DNA of 64,000 bases from Amblyomma americanum (lineage: Eukaryota; Arthropoda; Arachnida; Ixodida; Ixodidae): contig NC_135498.1 in the NCBI RefSeq assembly GCF_052857255.1, forward strand, positions 161,596,124-161,660,123, read 5' to 3'. Under the pieces are notes generated by a model. The model was not told where the DNA came from. It saw only the letters and a program-made list of their open reading frames with translations, and did not search any database. Shown one piece after another: positions 44,195-55,449 of the stretch. Position 1 is the first letter of the stretch. Each line of letters opens with the position of its first letter. The translations under genes and the position numbers were made by a program.

Positions 44195-44325
44195 GGCGCG
44201 CGCGGCTCCAGCGCGCAAGCTGTGCGCCGTGTGACGTCACTGCTTCTCGCATATGCGTAGCACGCCTCTCCAGGAGCCACTCGAAACTGCTTAGCCTCGG
44301 CCAGTGTAGCTCTCGCTACAAAACC
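44195..44325 (+). repeat. Interspersed repeat, copy 2
   Basis: Second copy of the repeat at 41695-41835, in the same orientation. Shared words include GTGACGTCACTGCT, CTCTCCAGGAGCCACTCGAA and GCCAGTGTAGCT. LINE-C and the RTE tail lie between the copies. Confidence 0.65.
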
Positions 44326-46150
44326 GCTTGCTCTTTTCGCTGGGCAGTGTGTTATGGTGCTGCAAGGGACACTGCAAACTTTACCGCAGGTTCCCCATAG
44401 GCGAAATTACTGTCTTCGTCTTGCCGCTGGCGGAATTCTCTTACCGCGTCAAAGAGTCCTTGCTGACACCATAAAGTACACGAATGGTCATAGCCAAGCA
44501 GCAAGGTGCAATGAGAAAATACACCCGATACAGAGAATGTCGGTGCGTAAAGCAACGCATTAGAAGGAAGAAGAAAGCTATCCGTCTTAGAAGTAATTGC
44601 TCATGACGGAAAGTGTGCCTGGAGGGAAATTCGTTCATCTATACCACGTATCAGTAAGCTTTTCAATAGACCTTGAAGGACCGTGCTAGCAAAAAAGGTA
44701 AACGTTTATAGATAGCTGCAAATGTGCCCGCAGTTCCCTTTTGAATAATTGTGGTTTGGACACTTATGAATGTTTTCTTGCCTGTTATTTTCAAGGTATT
44801 TACGATTTGCAGCAAGGGCAGATAGTCTTTTAGTGGCCCGGTGTCGGCAACAGTTAGAGTTTTATGTTGATTTCGCTGCTCGAGACGAAGTCCAGAGATA
44901 TGTGTACTCGTATGTGCACTTCTTGGGAGGGCTCAGCCTTTATTTGAAAAAGATCAATCTCGTCTTAGCTAGGCATTCCCCAAACTATGCTAAAATTGCT
45001 ATTTGATATTTGAGTAGCCAGGCAGCACCTTCGCTCGTGAAACGTTTCGTTAGATTTTTTTATACGCACGACTTAAAGGGCGACTCTTCCTTTTAATGAG
45101 AAATAATTTTAAAAACAACTTGAGCCACCCAGTCATTCGGTAGATTCTGGAGACCTGCTGAAGAAAGTCTGAAATAGTTTGCTAGAAAAGCACATAACAT
45201 TGTACACATGACGCCTGAATCACTCAAGTCCACCAGTCGTGGAAGCATGTTAGCATTGTGTTGATGAAAATTTAAGTTGATATCCGAAGCGTGAAAAAAT
45301 GCATGATGGTTTGGGCCGCGCAACGCAACCTTTTGCTTTTTGTTCAAGGGATACTGTGGTAATTGCAGTTAGATTAGGATAACCGTTACACTTTATCGAC
45401 GGCAATGCTGGTCTGTATTTAAATAGCTCTATCCCGGAATGCACGGTATTATTTTACCGATCAGTTCAATGGTGATTTTCATTCATACACTAAGCACCTA
45501 CAGGATGTGTCTTCATGTAGCTTGAAAGTCGAAGAAATGGCGCACCGCTCAAGAGTGAATATAACCACATATTGTTTGCCGTCGTGCTGAGAAACTTCGA
45601 GTATTTCCTTACCGTGTCTAACTCGTTAACCACATAACCTAAGACCAATTAGACAGAATTTATAATATTTATTCTATGCCCTTGAGTATTTAGCTGTAGC
45701 AGAGAAAATATGGGTTTTAAATGACAGTGGGTTATTATAATAGCAGAGAATTATATACAAACAGACCAGGGACAATTATTCGTCAGATTTCATTCGAACA
45801 GAAAGGGACTATTCAGATTATTTGATGAGATGAACGGAACAGCTTATTTTGAAGCTGGTTACAGATAATCTTTGGCCCGGTTCAAACCACACTGCTATGC
45901 GGCTTCTGGGATATCAGATATAGATTTGTAGCAAATTCCGTGAACGTCATCGCAGTTTACATTTCAGACTCATCGCGGAAATCTCCGAAAACACGAAAAG
46001 TCAGGTATAATTGTTATAAAGCAAAAATGCCCCATAAAGTTTGTGCTTGCGGAGAGGTTTTAGGGCTCAGAAAACCTTGTTTTTTGAGCGCACAGCCTAG
46101 GGACCAGAAGCGCACGGACATAAAGAGCGTGGGAATAAAATTTAACAAAA
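44326..46150. other. No feature recognised
   Basis: AT-rich sequence without motif-bearing open frames. Nothing was supported up to the TA microsatellite. Confidence 0.45.

Positions 46151-46153
<3 letters not shown>

Positions 46154-46205
<52 letters not shown>
46154..46205. repeat. (TA)n microsatellite
   Basis: About 26 uninterrupted TA units, directly in front of a copy of the SINE body (46205-46330) that lacks its tRNA head. Confidence 0.95.
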
Positions 46206-46208
<3 letters not shown>

Positions 46209-46330
46209 TGTTTGTTTTTCTGCTGCATTATATGCAATTTTCTTTTAACGAATTCATTGCCACTACATATTAAAAATATATATAGCAACATTCCCCTCTG
46301 CACCTTGGTTTTATTTTTGGCTTCTTTCAT
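46205..46330 (+). mobile_element. SINE body copy lacking its tRNA head
   Basis: TTTGTTTTTCTGCTGC, then TTTCTTTTAACGAATTCATT, CATATTAAAAATATATATAG and CAACATTCCCCTCTG match, in order, the 3' body of the SINE at 46738-46860. The (TA)n microsatellite lies where the tRNA-like head would be. Confidence 0.7.
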
Positions 46331-46332
46331 GT

Positions 46333-46456
46333 GTTTGTCAAACGAGCCCCTCATTGCATTTCCTTTGTCTGCTAATAGCTTAACGAGGGTCTCGGTTTGT
46401 CAAACGAGCCCCTCATTGCATTTCCTTTGTCTGCTAATAGCTTAACGAGGGTCTCG
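46333..46456. repeat. 62-bp tandem duplication
   Basis: Two near-identical 62-bp copies, 46333-46394 and 46395-46456, each starting GTTTGTCAAACGAGCCCCTC. They form the start of the longer SINE-associated sequence that continues to the tRNA-like head at 46666. Confidence 0.92.
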
Positions 46457-46459
46457 GTT

Positions 46460-47420
<961 letters not shown>

Positions 47421-47439
47421 CACAGATATATATATATAT

Positions 47440-47560
47440 AATTAAAATCACCAAAATTTGAAGAAACATAACAGGATTTAATTCACGACGTTTTGGCTGG
47501 AGGACCAGCCTTTTTCGAGTGTATTACAGCGTTTGAAACACGCAGATTAAATAGAGAATG
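47440..47560 (-). mobile_element. Penelope-like element terminal (pLTR-like) segment with hammerhead-like remnant
   Basis: On the minus strand, ACACTCGAAAAAGGCTGGTC is followed by CTCCAGCCAAAACGTCGTG. The perfect stem GGCTGG/CCAGCC with a 4-nt loop (47495-47510), flanked by degenerate CUGAUGA- and GAAAC-type strands, matches the layout of the hammerhead ribozymes known in Penelope-like element ends. Core positions are mutated, so it is a relic. The link to the endonuclease fragment at 48955-49140 is by shared strand and proximity. Confidence 0.5.
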
Positions 47561-47805
47561 CGCGAGGTACAAAGTTTACAAGTTTACAGCAAAGCACGAG
47601 TTCAAAACACTAGGAGGGGGGGAGGGAGGGATGAGGCCAGGAAGAACATTTTTTTTCTCTTTTTTTTAATAAAGGAAGACAGAGAATCGGTGACAATCTA
47701 AGAAGGCGTCTCCTAACCTGAATGCAAGTGTTCCCAAGGGGCCGCAAAAATTTTTTTAATAACATAAGAATAATAAGATTAAGATAATAAAAATATAAAA
47801 AAGGG

Positions 47806-48470
47806 GGAGATTCTTTCCCACCACCTCAGGGTTGCCTTGGAAAGGCCCTCGAGGTGTCGCTCCTCTCAGCATTTTGGTGACAAGCGTGAAGGGCTCGACC
47901 CCTGTACAAGGAGGAAGCTACATTCCAGAGAAACTGGTGGGGGGGGAGGAGGGGGAGTAAAGAGGAATGCATCGAGGCCTCTAATAAAGAAAAAAAGACG
48001 AAAAAAGAAAAAAAGAAAGAAAGTAGTGATAAAAGGAAAGAAGAGCCATTGTATAAGACTTGGCAATATGCATTCAGAGAAGGGTGGTGGCAACTGGAGA
48101 GAATACAAAATAGGACATTTAAAAAGAAAAAAAAGAAAAAATGGGGGGATTCTTTTCCACCACCTCAGGGCTGCTTTGGAAAAGGGTGAAGGGTGAATTT
48201 TGGTGACAAGCGTGAAGGGCTTGACCCCTGTACGTGCAGAAGGCAACATTCCAGAGGAACTGGTAGGGGGAAGGGAGGGGGGAAAAGAGGAATGCCAACG
48301 AGGCCTCTAGAAAAAGAAGAGAAAAAAAGAAACAGAAACACAAAGACAAAAAGAATAAGGAAAAGAAAGAACATTAGGGGAAAAAAAGGAAAGAAGAGCC
48401 ATTGTACAAGACTTGGAAATATCCATTCAGACAAGGGTTGTTGCAACACGAGAGAAATCAAATAATACAA
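47806..48470. repeat. Two direct repeats with ~339-bp period
   Basis: The block starting CCACCACCTCAGGGTTGC (47818) recurs near 48157. Each has TTTTGGTGACAAGCGTGAAG, GACCCCTGTAC, GCAACATTCCAGA-like text, a G-rich stretch, GAGGCCTCTA and an A/G-rich run, then GAAGAGCCATTGTA. They are likely internal repeats of the 3' untranslated part of the Penelope-like copy. Confidence 0.8.
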
Positions 48471-48954
48471 GTTCCTAATCAATCCTTTGAAGGGCACTCC
48501 GTACACACGCTTACAGATACAGACAAAAGACGAGGCTAACAATAAATCCAACACCAGAAACGAACTGCAATTAGTCGGAAGTACAATCTACCGCAAGACA
48601 AATGCCAATTCAGAGTAAACAATTCATCAATGTAGGAAGCGAAGACCGACATGACAGCAAAAAAAATGAGGGGGGGGGGATAACAGCAAATGGGTGACAA
48701 TATAATACAATGCGCGACAATTCAAGATTAGAATAATAATAAAAAGGGGAAAGAAAATAGCAGTAAATGTGGGACAATGCAAGTGAAAAAAAGTGAAAAA
48801 ACTGGGGACAATGCAAGTGAAAAAGGAAAACACGTCGGAAGCTATGCTTGTTATGCATGCTGCCGCCTGTTCTATGAGTCTGGGATAATTATTTTTGATA
48901 GTCTGGGATAATTATTATTCTAGGAGTCTGGGATAACTATTTGTTACATCTATT
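48470..48954. other. A-rich non-coding sequence with short repeats
   Basis: Contains TCTGGGATAATTATT repeated about three times near 48876-48930 and AATGCAAGTGAAAAA repeated near 48775-48820. No coding was seen. Probably the untranslated end of the neighbouring Penelope-like fragment. Confidence 0.45.
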
Positions 48955-49140
48955 GAGTGTGTAAGCATGATAGCCGGCCTACTGTTTCGTTAATGCCGCA
49001 CGAGACAGTGTTAAATTTGTGAATCAGGTACGATTCACAGCTCTCGCGGTCATTATTTGTTTTGAACCCCGATTGGAGTACAATAGCTGTAAAGTTATCG
49101 AATGTGTGCCCAAGGATGTTGATCTGTTTTGAATGTGGGA
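48955..49140 (-). pseudogene. Penelope-like element GIY-YIG endonuclease, C-terminal fragment
   Basis: The minus-strand frame reads HSKQINILGHTFDNFTAIVL, then DRESCESYLIHKFNTVSC and GINETVGRLSCL. The spacing of the acidic residue ahead of LIHKF and the GINE motif match the C-terminal half of the GIY-YIG endonuclease of Penelope-like elements. The GIY and YIG motifs and the RT are missing. Open over about 58 codons without stops. Confidence 0.62.
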
Positions 49141-49179
49141 GATTTCACCAAGGTGAACTGATTGAAACTTCTGTATCGA

Positions 49180-49623
49180 AAAAGTTTTTTTTTAATATTA
49201 AGAAAGGTTGTAGAAAAAAGAGCTAGATACGAACATCATGTGAAAACCTTAGACCTCTATAGCCATGCAAATATCATTCCGAAATGCATGAGAATATATT
49301 TAAAACCAGCCACATCGGACTTATCGCTTCCTCTAAAAACCGATTGGCAGGACATACTTCAGCAAGCATCAAGAGAACTAATGGATATTGTAATCCAACA
49401 TGATAAGTCTTGTCTGAACGCTTTGAGGCTCAAGGAAGCTCAGCTACGCAAAGACGTTCATCAGACCGATAAGAGATCTGCACGTTTAGAGCTATTTCTA
49501 AACAAGAAACAGCGTTCACTCCTAACTCAGAGAGAGAGGAAGTTCCTTCGGGATGGGGTTCCTGTGCAGCTCCATTCGTCAGAATCAGAAATTTGTGTGA
49601 GTCTGACGTATGAGGTTTCTTGA
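49180..49623 (+). pseudogene. Unrecognised retroelement-like ORF, possibly a Penelope N-terminal part
   Basis: A frame of about 148 codons with non-random composition: RARYEHHVKTLDLYSHANII, LPLKTDWQDILQQASRELMD, SARLELFLNKKQRSLLTQRE. It begins next to the Penelope endonuclease fragment but on the opposite strand. Penelope copies are often found as inverted or partial pairs, so it may be the 5' coding part of such an element. That is inference only; no family motif is certain. Confidence 0.4.
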
Positions 49624-51250
49624 GAGGTGCCAGATCCCGTAGACACATTTTGCGGACACGCTCAGCGGAAATCTTCCGGTGGCGACTCTTCGTTCGCATG
49701 AGCCATATATTTTTTTCATTAAAAAGAAAATAGGCGAAAAGCGATCACTACCCTCAGGGATACAAAAATACAAAATGCAGTCACTAATATAAAGCCTCAC
49801 ATCCTTAACTCTAGCCGGTAATCTTGCCTCTATGCAGTTAGGGTAAGGGCTTGCGCTTGTTCGTTATGCATTACTAACGTTCTCAGTGCAAAAGACAATA
49901 GACTACACTGCCAGTATATAGAAACGGAAGCGTTGAGCTTCCAAATGATTTTTTTTTTCTAAACAGTGGTCACTGATAATCTGATAAGAGAAAAAATCAT
50001 TCAGAGAGACAACATGTCGGACTTCATGTGAATAAAAAACCCAGTTTCTCTTTTATGAAGGCAACACAGTGTGATACAACACATACGAGTACATCCTGCA
50101 GGCTGGTTATGCCCGCAGCTTCCGCGATCACCATGGCTACCTCATCACACTGCCTACTGAAAATCTCTTCTTAGACTCTATTGCTGCCACTGTTTATTCC
50201 TTTCCGCTCTACTGCGGGGAGACTGAACGTCGGCCAGACGAATAGAAGGGGAGATTATACGAACTATACAGACACCGCTTATGCTAAAGCTCAAATGCTC
50301 ACAAACTTTATATGACATCAAGCGCACTTTTTGTGAATTGTTTGTAAACTGCTATGAAAAGGTTGAAAGGTATAGAAACATAAGAAATAGATAAGAGTTT
50401 AAATATTTTTTCATATCGTATGTACTCCTTGTTTAATTAATTCATAAGCGTCTGGGATGTAAGGCGCCTGAATAAATTTCTAACGTTTTCCTGTAAGCCT
50501 TCAAGATATAAGAAAAGGTCTTCCGACACAGTTTGCAGATATTGTTGGGCTAAAATTCCACCGATCTCAAGGACAACTGTACATACAATTCCTTTTGCTG
50601 AAAATTTTCTTGTTGACAGGTGTAATTGAGTGCTGGGAGTTCTCATTCTATAAATAATACCGAATTTTGTGACTTTGCATGCAACCTTCATGACGCGCAC
50701 GAGCATGCTTTCAGTCTTGATTTTCAACGTCGCCCTTCTGTTCCTCGGTAAGTGTGCTCTCAGCCGCACAACCATTAGGAACTAATTAACATAAACCTCC
50801 GCACAGAGAAGCGAAAGCTGCCAATCCAACTGGCGAGATTGGTGCCATTGTGATTGTTTTTCTTCACGCGGCTTGAATGAAGATTTCATAAAAGATTATT
50901 CGCTGAGTACTCAGCCCAGGGAAAATGCAAAAATAAGCTTCACTTGTTCAGGCTGTGGCCTGTTTTACGTGTAGACTTTGCTGGCGCACATCATATATTC
51001 CTGTACGCTGTACATTTCTTACAATTTCTGCGAAGTTCTGAGAAAATCATGAAAATGAACAGCAAGGCAGCAACATCATCCGCCTCCAAAGTGTCCGTTA
51101 ACTTCATGTCCTCTTCGTTTAATGCTCTTCGAAAAAATATTGCTTGCATGCAGAGTGTACAAAACTGGACAATATTCGAAGAACACGCCGCCCCGCCCGT
51201 GGAAAAGGCGCGAATTGCTATAGTGCAAGTGTCGAAAGGATTTCTATAGC
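49624..51250. other. No feature recognised
   Basis: AT-rich, with only short open frames lacking motifs (for example 50437-50775 minus, 50944-51249 plus). Confidence 0.45.
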
Positions 51251-51392
51251 AAGAGGTACTTTTCAATTTTTTATTTTGTAGGTCTGTAAACATCTATTGT
51301 ATGCAGGATTGTTTCCAGTGCGAAACATCCAATCTGCACGTGATAGCGTTCCCCTTCGGAATGCCAGGGACGCGTTACTAATTCGAGACAAT

Positions 51393-51410
51393 TGGCGTCC
51401 GTGACAGGAC
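51393..51410 (+). other. Primer-binding site of element B
   Basis: TGGCGTCCGTGACAGGAC lies two bases after the LTR end GAGACA. The TGG start and a related sequence at the same place in copy C (56309) support a tRNA primer site. Confidence 0.6.
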
Positions 51411-51451
51411 GAGGCCGTTTTTTTCCTTTCGTGGATCCATAAAAATAAACG

Positions 51452-52546
51452 ATGGAAGCACTCAGGGATTTGGTCGAATAGGGTGAAAGCATTTGGTTGA
51501 AAGACGCCGACTTGCGCACGTGGGTGGCTGCCGAGCAAGAGAAGGAACGTGCAGCACGCGCAGCGGAATGCGAGGCTCAAGGCAAGCATGAAGAGGCTCT
51601 AGCAGAAGGCGAACGCGAGCATGCAAAGTCGCCAGCAGAGGGTGAGCAGCGTAGATTGCAGCTCTAATTAAGGCTCGCGGAAGCTGGTGAGGGTAATCGA
51701 GAACTATCACCGGTGCCCTCATCAGCAGCGGTAAGCCCACACAAGTTGTTCCCGCCTTTAGACGATCGCAGGGATAACAGACGCATACATCAAACGTTTT
51801 GAGCATATCGCAGTAGGGCACAGCTGGCCAAAGGAAAAATTGGCTATAGCATATAGTATGTCTTTGAATGGGGAGGCTCTCCGTGTGTTCGGTCGATTGT
51901 CCCCAGCAGACTGAATGGATTATGATAAGGCTAAACTAGCCCTGCTCCAACATTTTCGGTTTACAGCAGAAGGTTATCGAGAGAGGTTTCGTAAAAGTAA
52001 GCCGCTTTATAAAGAAACAGGCTAGCAATACGCAGCACGTCTGCTCAGTGTTTTTGATCGATGGGTCGAGATGTCGGTAACGGCCACAACGTACATTGAT
52101 CTAATCATCTTCTTGACTTGTTGGTGGCCAAACAGTTCACGAGGAATTGTCATGGTCGTGTGGCGATTTTGCTTGGAGAAAGAGTGTGCAAGACGCTGGA
52201 GAAAATGGCTGAGGCAGTGAACAACTTTCTATTGGCCCAGCGGCAAAGAAATTTGTCTTCTTTCAAAGAATCGTCAGAGGTGGGCATCCCGAGAGAGACG
52301 GATGTTCCATCAAGTAGACAATTAGGAAGGTGCCTCATTTGTACCTTAAATGGAGATAAGGACGCCGACTGTCGCTCTAGGTCAAAACAACTTAATTTAT
52401 TGCGTTTATTGTTGAAGAAAAAGCATGACGTAAGTTCCAGCTCAAGAAAGCACGAAAACCAGAAACAATCGTCCTGTTGTGTTCAGCCAAAGAGTGTTGC
52501 GCATGAAACTGTGTCTGCAACAGCAGATAGGTGGTGGAGAAGTTGA
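51452..52546 (+). pseudogene. Gag of gypsy element B, broken
   Basis: From the ATG at 51452 the frame reads MEALRDLVE then a stop at codon 10, then a charged coiled-coil stretch (EQEKERAARAAECEAQGKHE). The capsid-like core follows near 51760-52090 in several frames (GHSWPKEKLAI-like, LNGEALRVFGRLSPAD, LLQHFRFTAEGYRERF), then a segment with NCHGRVAILLGERVCKTLEKMAE and EVGIPRETDVPSSRQ, and a knuckle-like remnant (GRCLICTLNGDKDADC) near 52330. It is the counterpart of the gag in copies A and C. Confidence 0.78.
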
Positions 52547-52587
52547 TGGTCTGACTTTTCCGGAAAAACCCTGCAGACGCCCAACAC

Positions 52588-52860
52588 ATGCCTATACTAG
52601 AGGGCGAGCTCCAAGGCCTACCCGTACGTGTTGTACGGGACACGGGGAGCAATAGCGTCGTTGTGCGGAGAGCCCTAGCTTCGGACTCAGCTCTCACTGG
52701 CTCGACATCTACGGTGTTCCTTGTTGATAGCAGTAGTATGAAAGTTCCCGAGGCAGAAGTCTATATCGCTTCCCCTTAATTCACTACGGCCGTAGTAAAT
52801 TCCATGGAGGCAACATTGTACGATGTCATAATTGGAATTATACGAGAGGCCAGTGAGCCG
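52588..52860 (+). pseudogene. Aspartic protease of gypsy element B
   Basis: The frame starts MPILEGELQGLPVRVV and has an intact active-site motif RDTGSNSVVVRR, then STVFLVDSSSMKVPEAEVYI. After a stop at 52777 the C-terminal hallmark LYDVIIGIIREASEP follows near 52818. It is the direct counterpart of the degenerate protease in A. Confidence 0.8.
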
Positions 52861-52974
52861 TGAAATCCAGATGTTAATTGGAAAACATCAGAGGGCGTAG
52901 CAACGTTAGGTCCCGGCATAGTCAATAACGAGGATGCTGGTGAAAATGGTAAGTGCAAGGGCCCAAAAGTAGTT

Positions 52975-53215
52975 TATGGTCTTTGTTTTATGGGGGTTTA
53001 ACGTCCCAAAACGACTGAGGTCATGAAGGACGACGTAGTGAAGGGCTCCGGAAATTTCGACCACCTGGTGCTCTTTTACGTGCACTGACATCCCACAGCA
53101 TACGGGCCTCCAGAATTTCGCCTCCATCGAAATTCGACCGCCGCGGTCGGGATCGAACCCGCGTCTTTCGGGCCAGCAGCCGAGCGCCATAACCACTCAG
53201 CCACCGCGACGGCTT
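52975..53215 (-). mobile_element. Full-length tRNA-derived SINE inserted in element B
   Basis: The minus strand has a tRNA-like head with GCGGTGGCTGAGTGGTTATG (A box) and GCGGGTTCGATCCCGACC (B box), then GGTCGAATTTCGATGGAGGC, GTGCACGTAAAAGAGCACCA, AATTTCCGGAGCCCTTCAC and an end with GACGTTAAACCCCCATAAAA. It is flanked by CCAAAAGT at 52963-52970 and 53218-53225, an 8-bp (up to 10-bp with one mismatch) target duplication lying in element B sequence. It resembles tRNA-derived SINEs of hard ticks. Confidence 0.9.
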
Positions 53216-53355
53216 ATCCAAAAGTGGTGTTCGCTGGAAAGGAAGTTTCCGGACGAAGAAGGAAAAATACTGCTCTAAACGTTGGTCTGATGAGGTTCAC
53301 TAAGGAAATGCTAGAAACAGAGCAAAGACACGATTAGTCATTAAAGGCGTGTTGG

Positions 53356-54291
53356 GTGAAGAATTCCATGGCAAGGATACTATGTTGGGCGAAGGTAATC
53401 CATGGCAAGCACGCCGCTTCTCCCTCGTATTCTGTTGAAAATAGTTTGCTGTACCGCCTCTACCATCTCGCCTTTGGGAGAGAGGTTCAACAAGTAGTAT
53501 TTCCCAAGTATTGCCGATCACGGGTGTTAATGCTTGCCCACGATAGCTCGTTGGCGGGGCATCAGGGCATTCACAAGACTGCAGATCGAGTTCGGGAAGA
53601 ATTCTACTGAACGGGAGTGCAGGAGATTAGGAGCAATGTCAGATCGTGCGACTCGTGCCAGAGGACGTGCCCGAAAGGAAAAGTAGAGAGGGCTCCATTG
53701 GGACGCATGCCTCTTATAGACACTGAGTTTAATCGGGTCGCTGTCGATATTGTCAATACGCTGTGACCCACATCGGTGGAAAAGAATAGATATATTCGCA
53801 TTCTCGTCGATTTTTCCACACAGTATCCCGACGCCGTGGCTCTGCCAAGGATGGATTCAGCAACCGGGGCAAATGGTTTGGTGGAGATATTTTCACAAAT
53901 AGGTTTTCCTAGAGAGATTCCTTGTGACCATGGCTCCCGTTTCACTTCCGAAATGATGAGAGAGCTCAATAATTTATTGGTGGTGAAACATCAGCAGTCT
54001 CAAAAGGAATACTATGATAGGAACAGCAAGAAGCGGCATTTAAAGGTTGAAGATCGTGCCCTCATTCTTTTGCCCAGCAGCCACAATAAACTGCTGAAGC
54101 AGTGGAAGGATTCATTTGTGGTTTGTGGAAAAAAGGACGACGTGGATTATTGGACGGACAGCGGCCACGCTAAGAAGCTATTCCACATCAATATGCTGCC
54201 AATATACAAAGAGCATGCGTCCCAAGAGACCGTGTGGGCGTCTTCTATCGTAATTGAAGAAGGTGACAGGATTGGAAAACGTACGCGTTGA
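53356..54291 (+). pseudogene. Integrase of gypsy element B with internal deletion
   Basis: The zinc module HDSSLAGHQGIHKT (near 53539) and CDSCQRT (near 53650) precede the core: FNRVAVDIVNTL (first Asp) and IPCDHGSRFTSEMMRELNN (second Asp, near 53930). At about 53990 the text jumps to QKEYYDRNSKKRHLKVEDRA, so about 110 residues including the catalytic Glu region present in A (GLVERFNGTLK) are deleted. The C-terminus with KLFHINMLPIY matches that of A. There are stops at 53608 and about 53763. The protein could not catalyse integration. Confidence 0.85.
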
Positions 54292-54299
54292 TTGCACGA

Positions 54300-55400
54300 G
54301 TCGTTTACAAAATGCCGGAGGGAGATGCCTAACGTACAGTGCTACAATCCGGTGTTTGCAATTGTTATCTGTGCAAAAGTAGCCTGGTAGTGTTTGTTCG
54401 TCATTTTTTCCCTCGTTCTCCGGTTATGGGCAGTTCATTGTGTACATATTCACCTTTATGGTACAGACGCGTTTAAAGTTTGTGGCTCATGTTTTCTATG
54501 GGTTCTACATGTTCCCTTGTGCCAGATGTATAATGTTGAACCCCATTTTCTCTCTGTGTGCGTCACTGTGTGCCTCCCTTTGTCAGTGTGAAAAGTGCAC
54601 AGTGAAAACCCACCGGATAGTAGAACTGCACATTGGGTATAACTCTCCGGCAATTTACAAACGACTCATGCAATCGGCGCCTATGTTTTCGGAGTCCTTG
54701 ATCTATACTACACGAAAGGTGTACACTTGTAATGTTAAGCTCCAAAGCATTACTCTGCTGTTTAAGTGCTTTGCCTTTGTTATTTATTGGAAGGATTTGT
54801 GGTCTTTGAGGTAGTAGTAGTAGTAAGTGTTTAATCAAAAATAAAAAAATATAATAAAAAGGAAGTTAAAAGATTTTTGCTCACCCTGGCATCTGCCATC
54901 ACTGTATCGGCGGCACCTGAGCTGGGGCAGCGGAAATAAAGGATAGGAGGCAGTTTGAAGAAGAGAAACGAAAGAGGTGAGGGGACAGCAAGAAAGGACA
55001 TAGGAAGTAGTCATATTTACACTATCTACAGAGTCCAAATAAAGTTGTCCAGGTCGGCTGGGAAGAGACTGAAAACGAGGATTCGCGCCATGGGCTTAAT
55101 TACAGTGAGCGAAGACACGACAAAGCTTTTATGTTCAAAAGCGCTCACGAAGTGATCGTAAGTAATAAACGAGCACATAGTTGAACTACTTTGGAAACGA
55201 AACTTCGTACTTACCCAACATTGCTCCACAAACTCACATGTTTCAAGCATCCCTCAACTTCTCACCACAAAAAACAACCGAAAGCATAGTTTGCCAGGCT
55301 AGCCTGCCTAGGCCAGCGACCACAGTCCACAGCGGCTAGAAACGGCGCGTAAAAAAGATGTTAAAAGTAGAGAGAGAGCTATTTTATTTAACCGCACTAG
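54300..55400. other. No gene recognised downstream of element B integrase
   Basis: The region expected to carry RT if the element were of the integrase-before-RT type contains no RT motifs in any frame I could read. An A-rich stretch (54835-54870) and short motif-free open frames are present. Confidence 0.45.
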
Positions 55401-55449
55401 CTAGAAAACTCCGAACCAAAATACAACAGGATCATTTAACAAGCATCTA

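Larger units (their letters stand above)
51250..54300 (+). mobile_element. Ty3/gypsy retrotransposon B (same type as A), with SINE inserted
   Basis: The LTR end (CGTTCCCCTTCGG to GAGACA, about 51344-51390) is followed by a primer-binding site at 51393 (TGGCGTCCGTGACAGGAC), gag from 51452, a zinc-knuckle region near 52330, protease at 52588, integrase at 53356-54291. A SINE (52975-53215) interrupts the protease-integrase junction. As in element A, no RT fits between protease and integrase. None is seen in the ~1 kb after integrase. Many stops and frameshifts, so it is inactive. LTR start not found. Confidence 0.85.
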
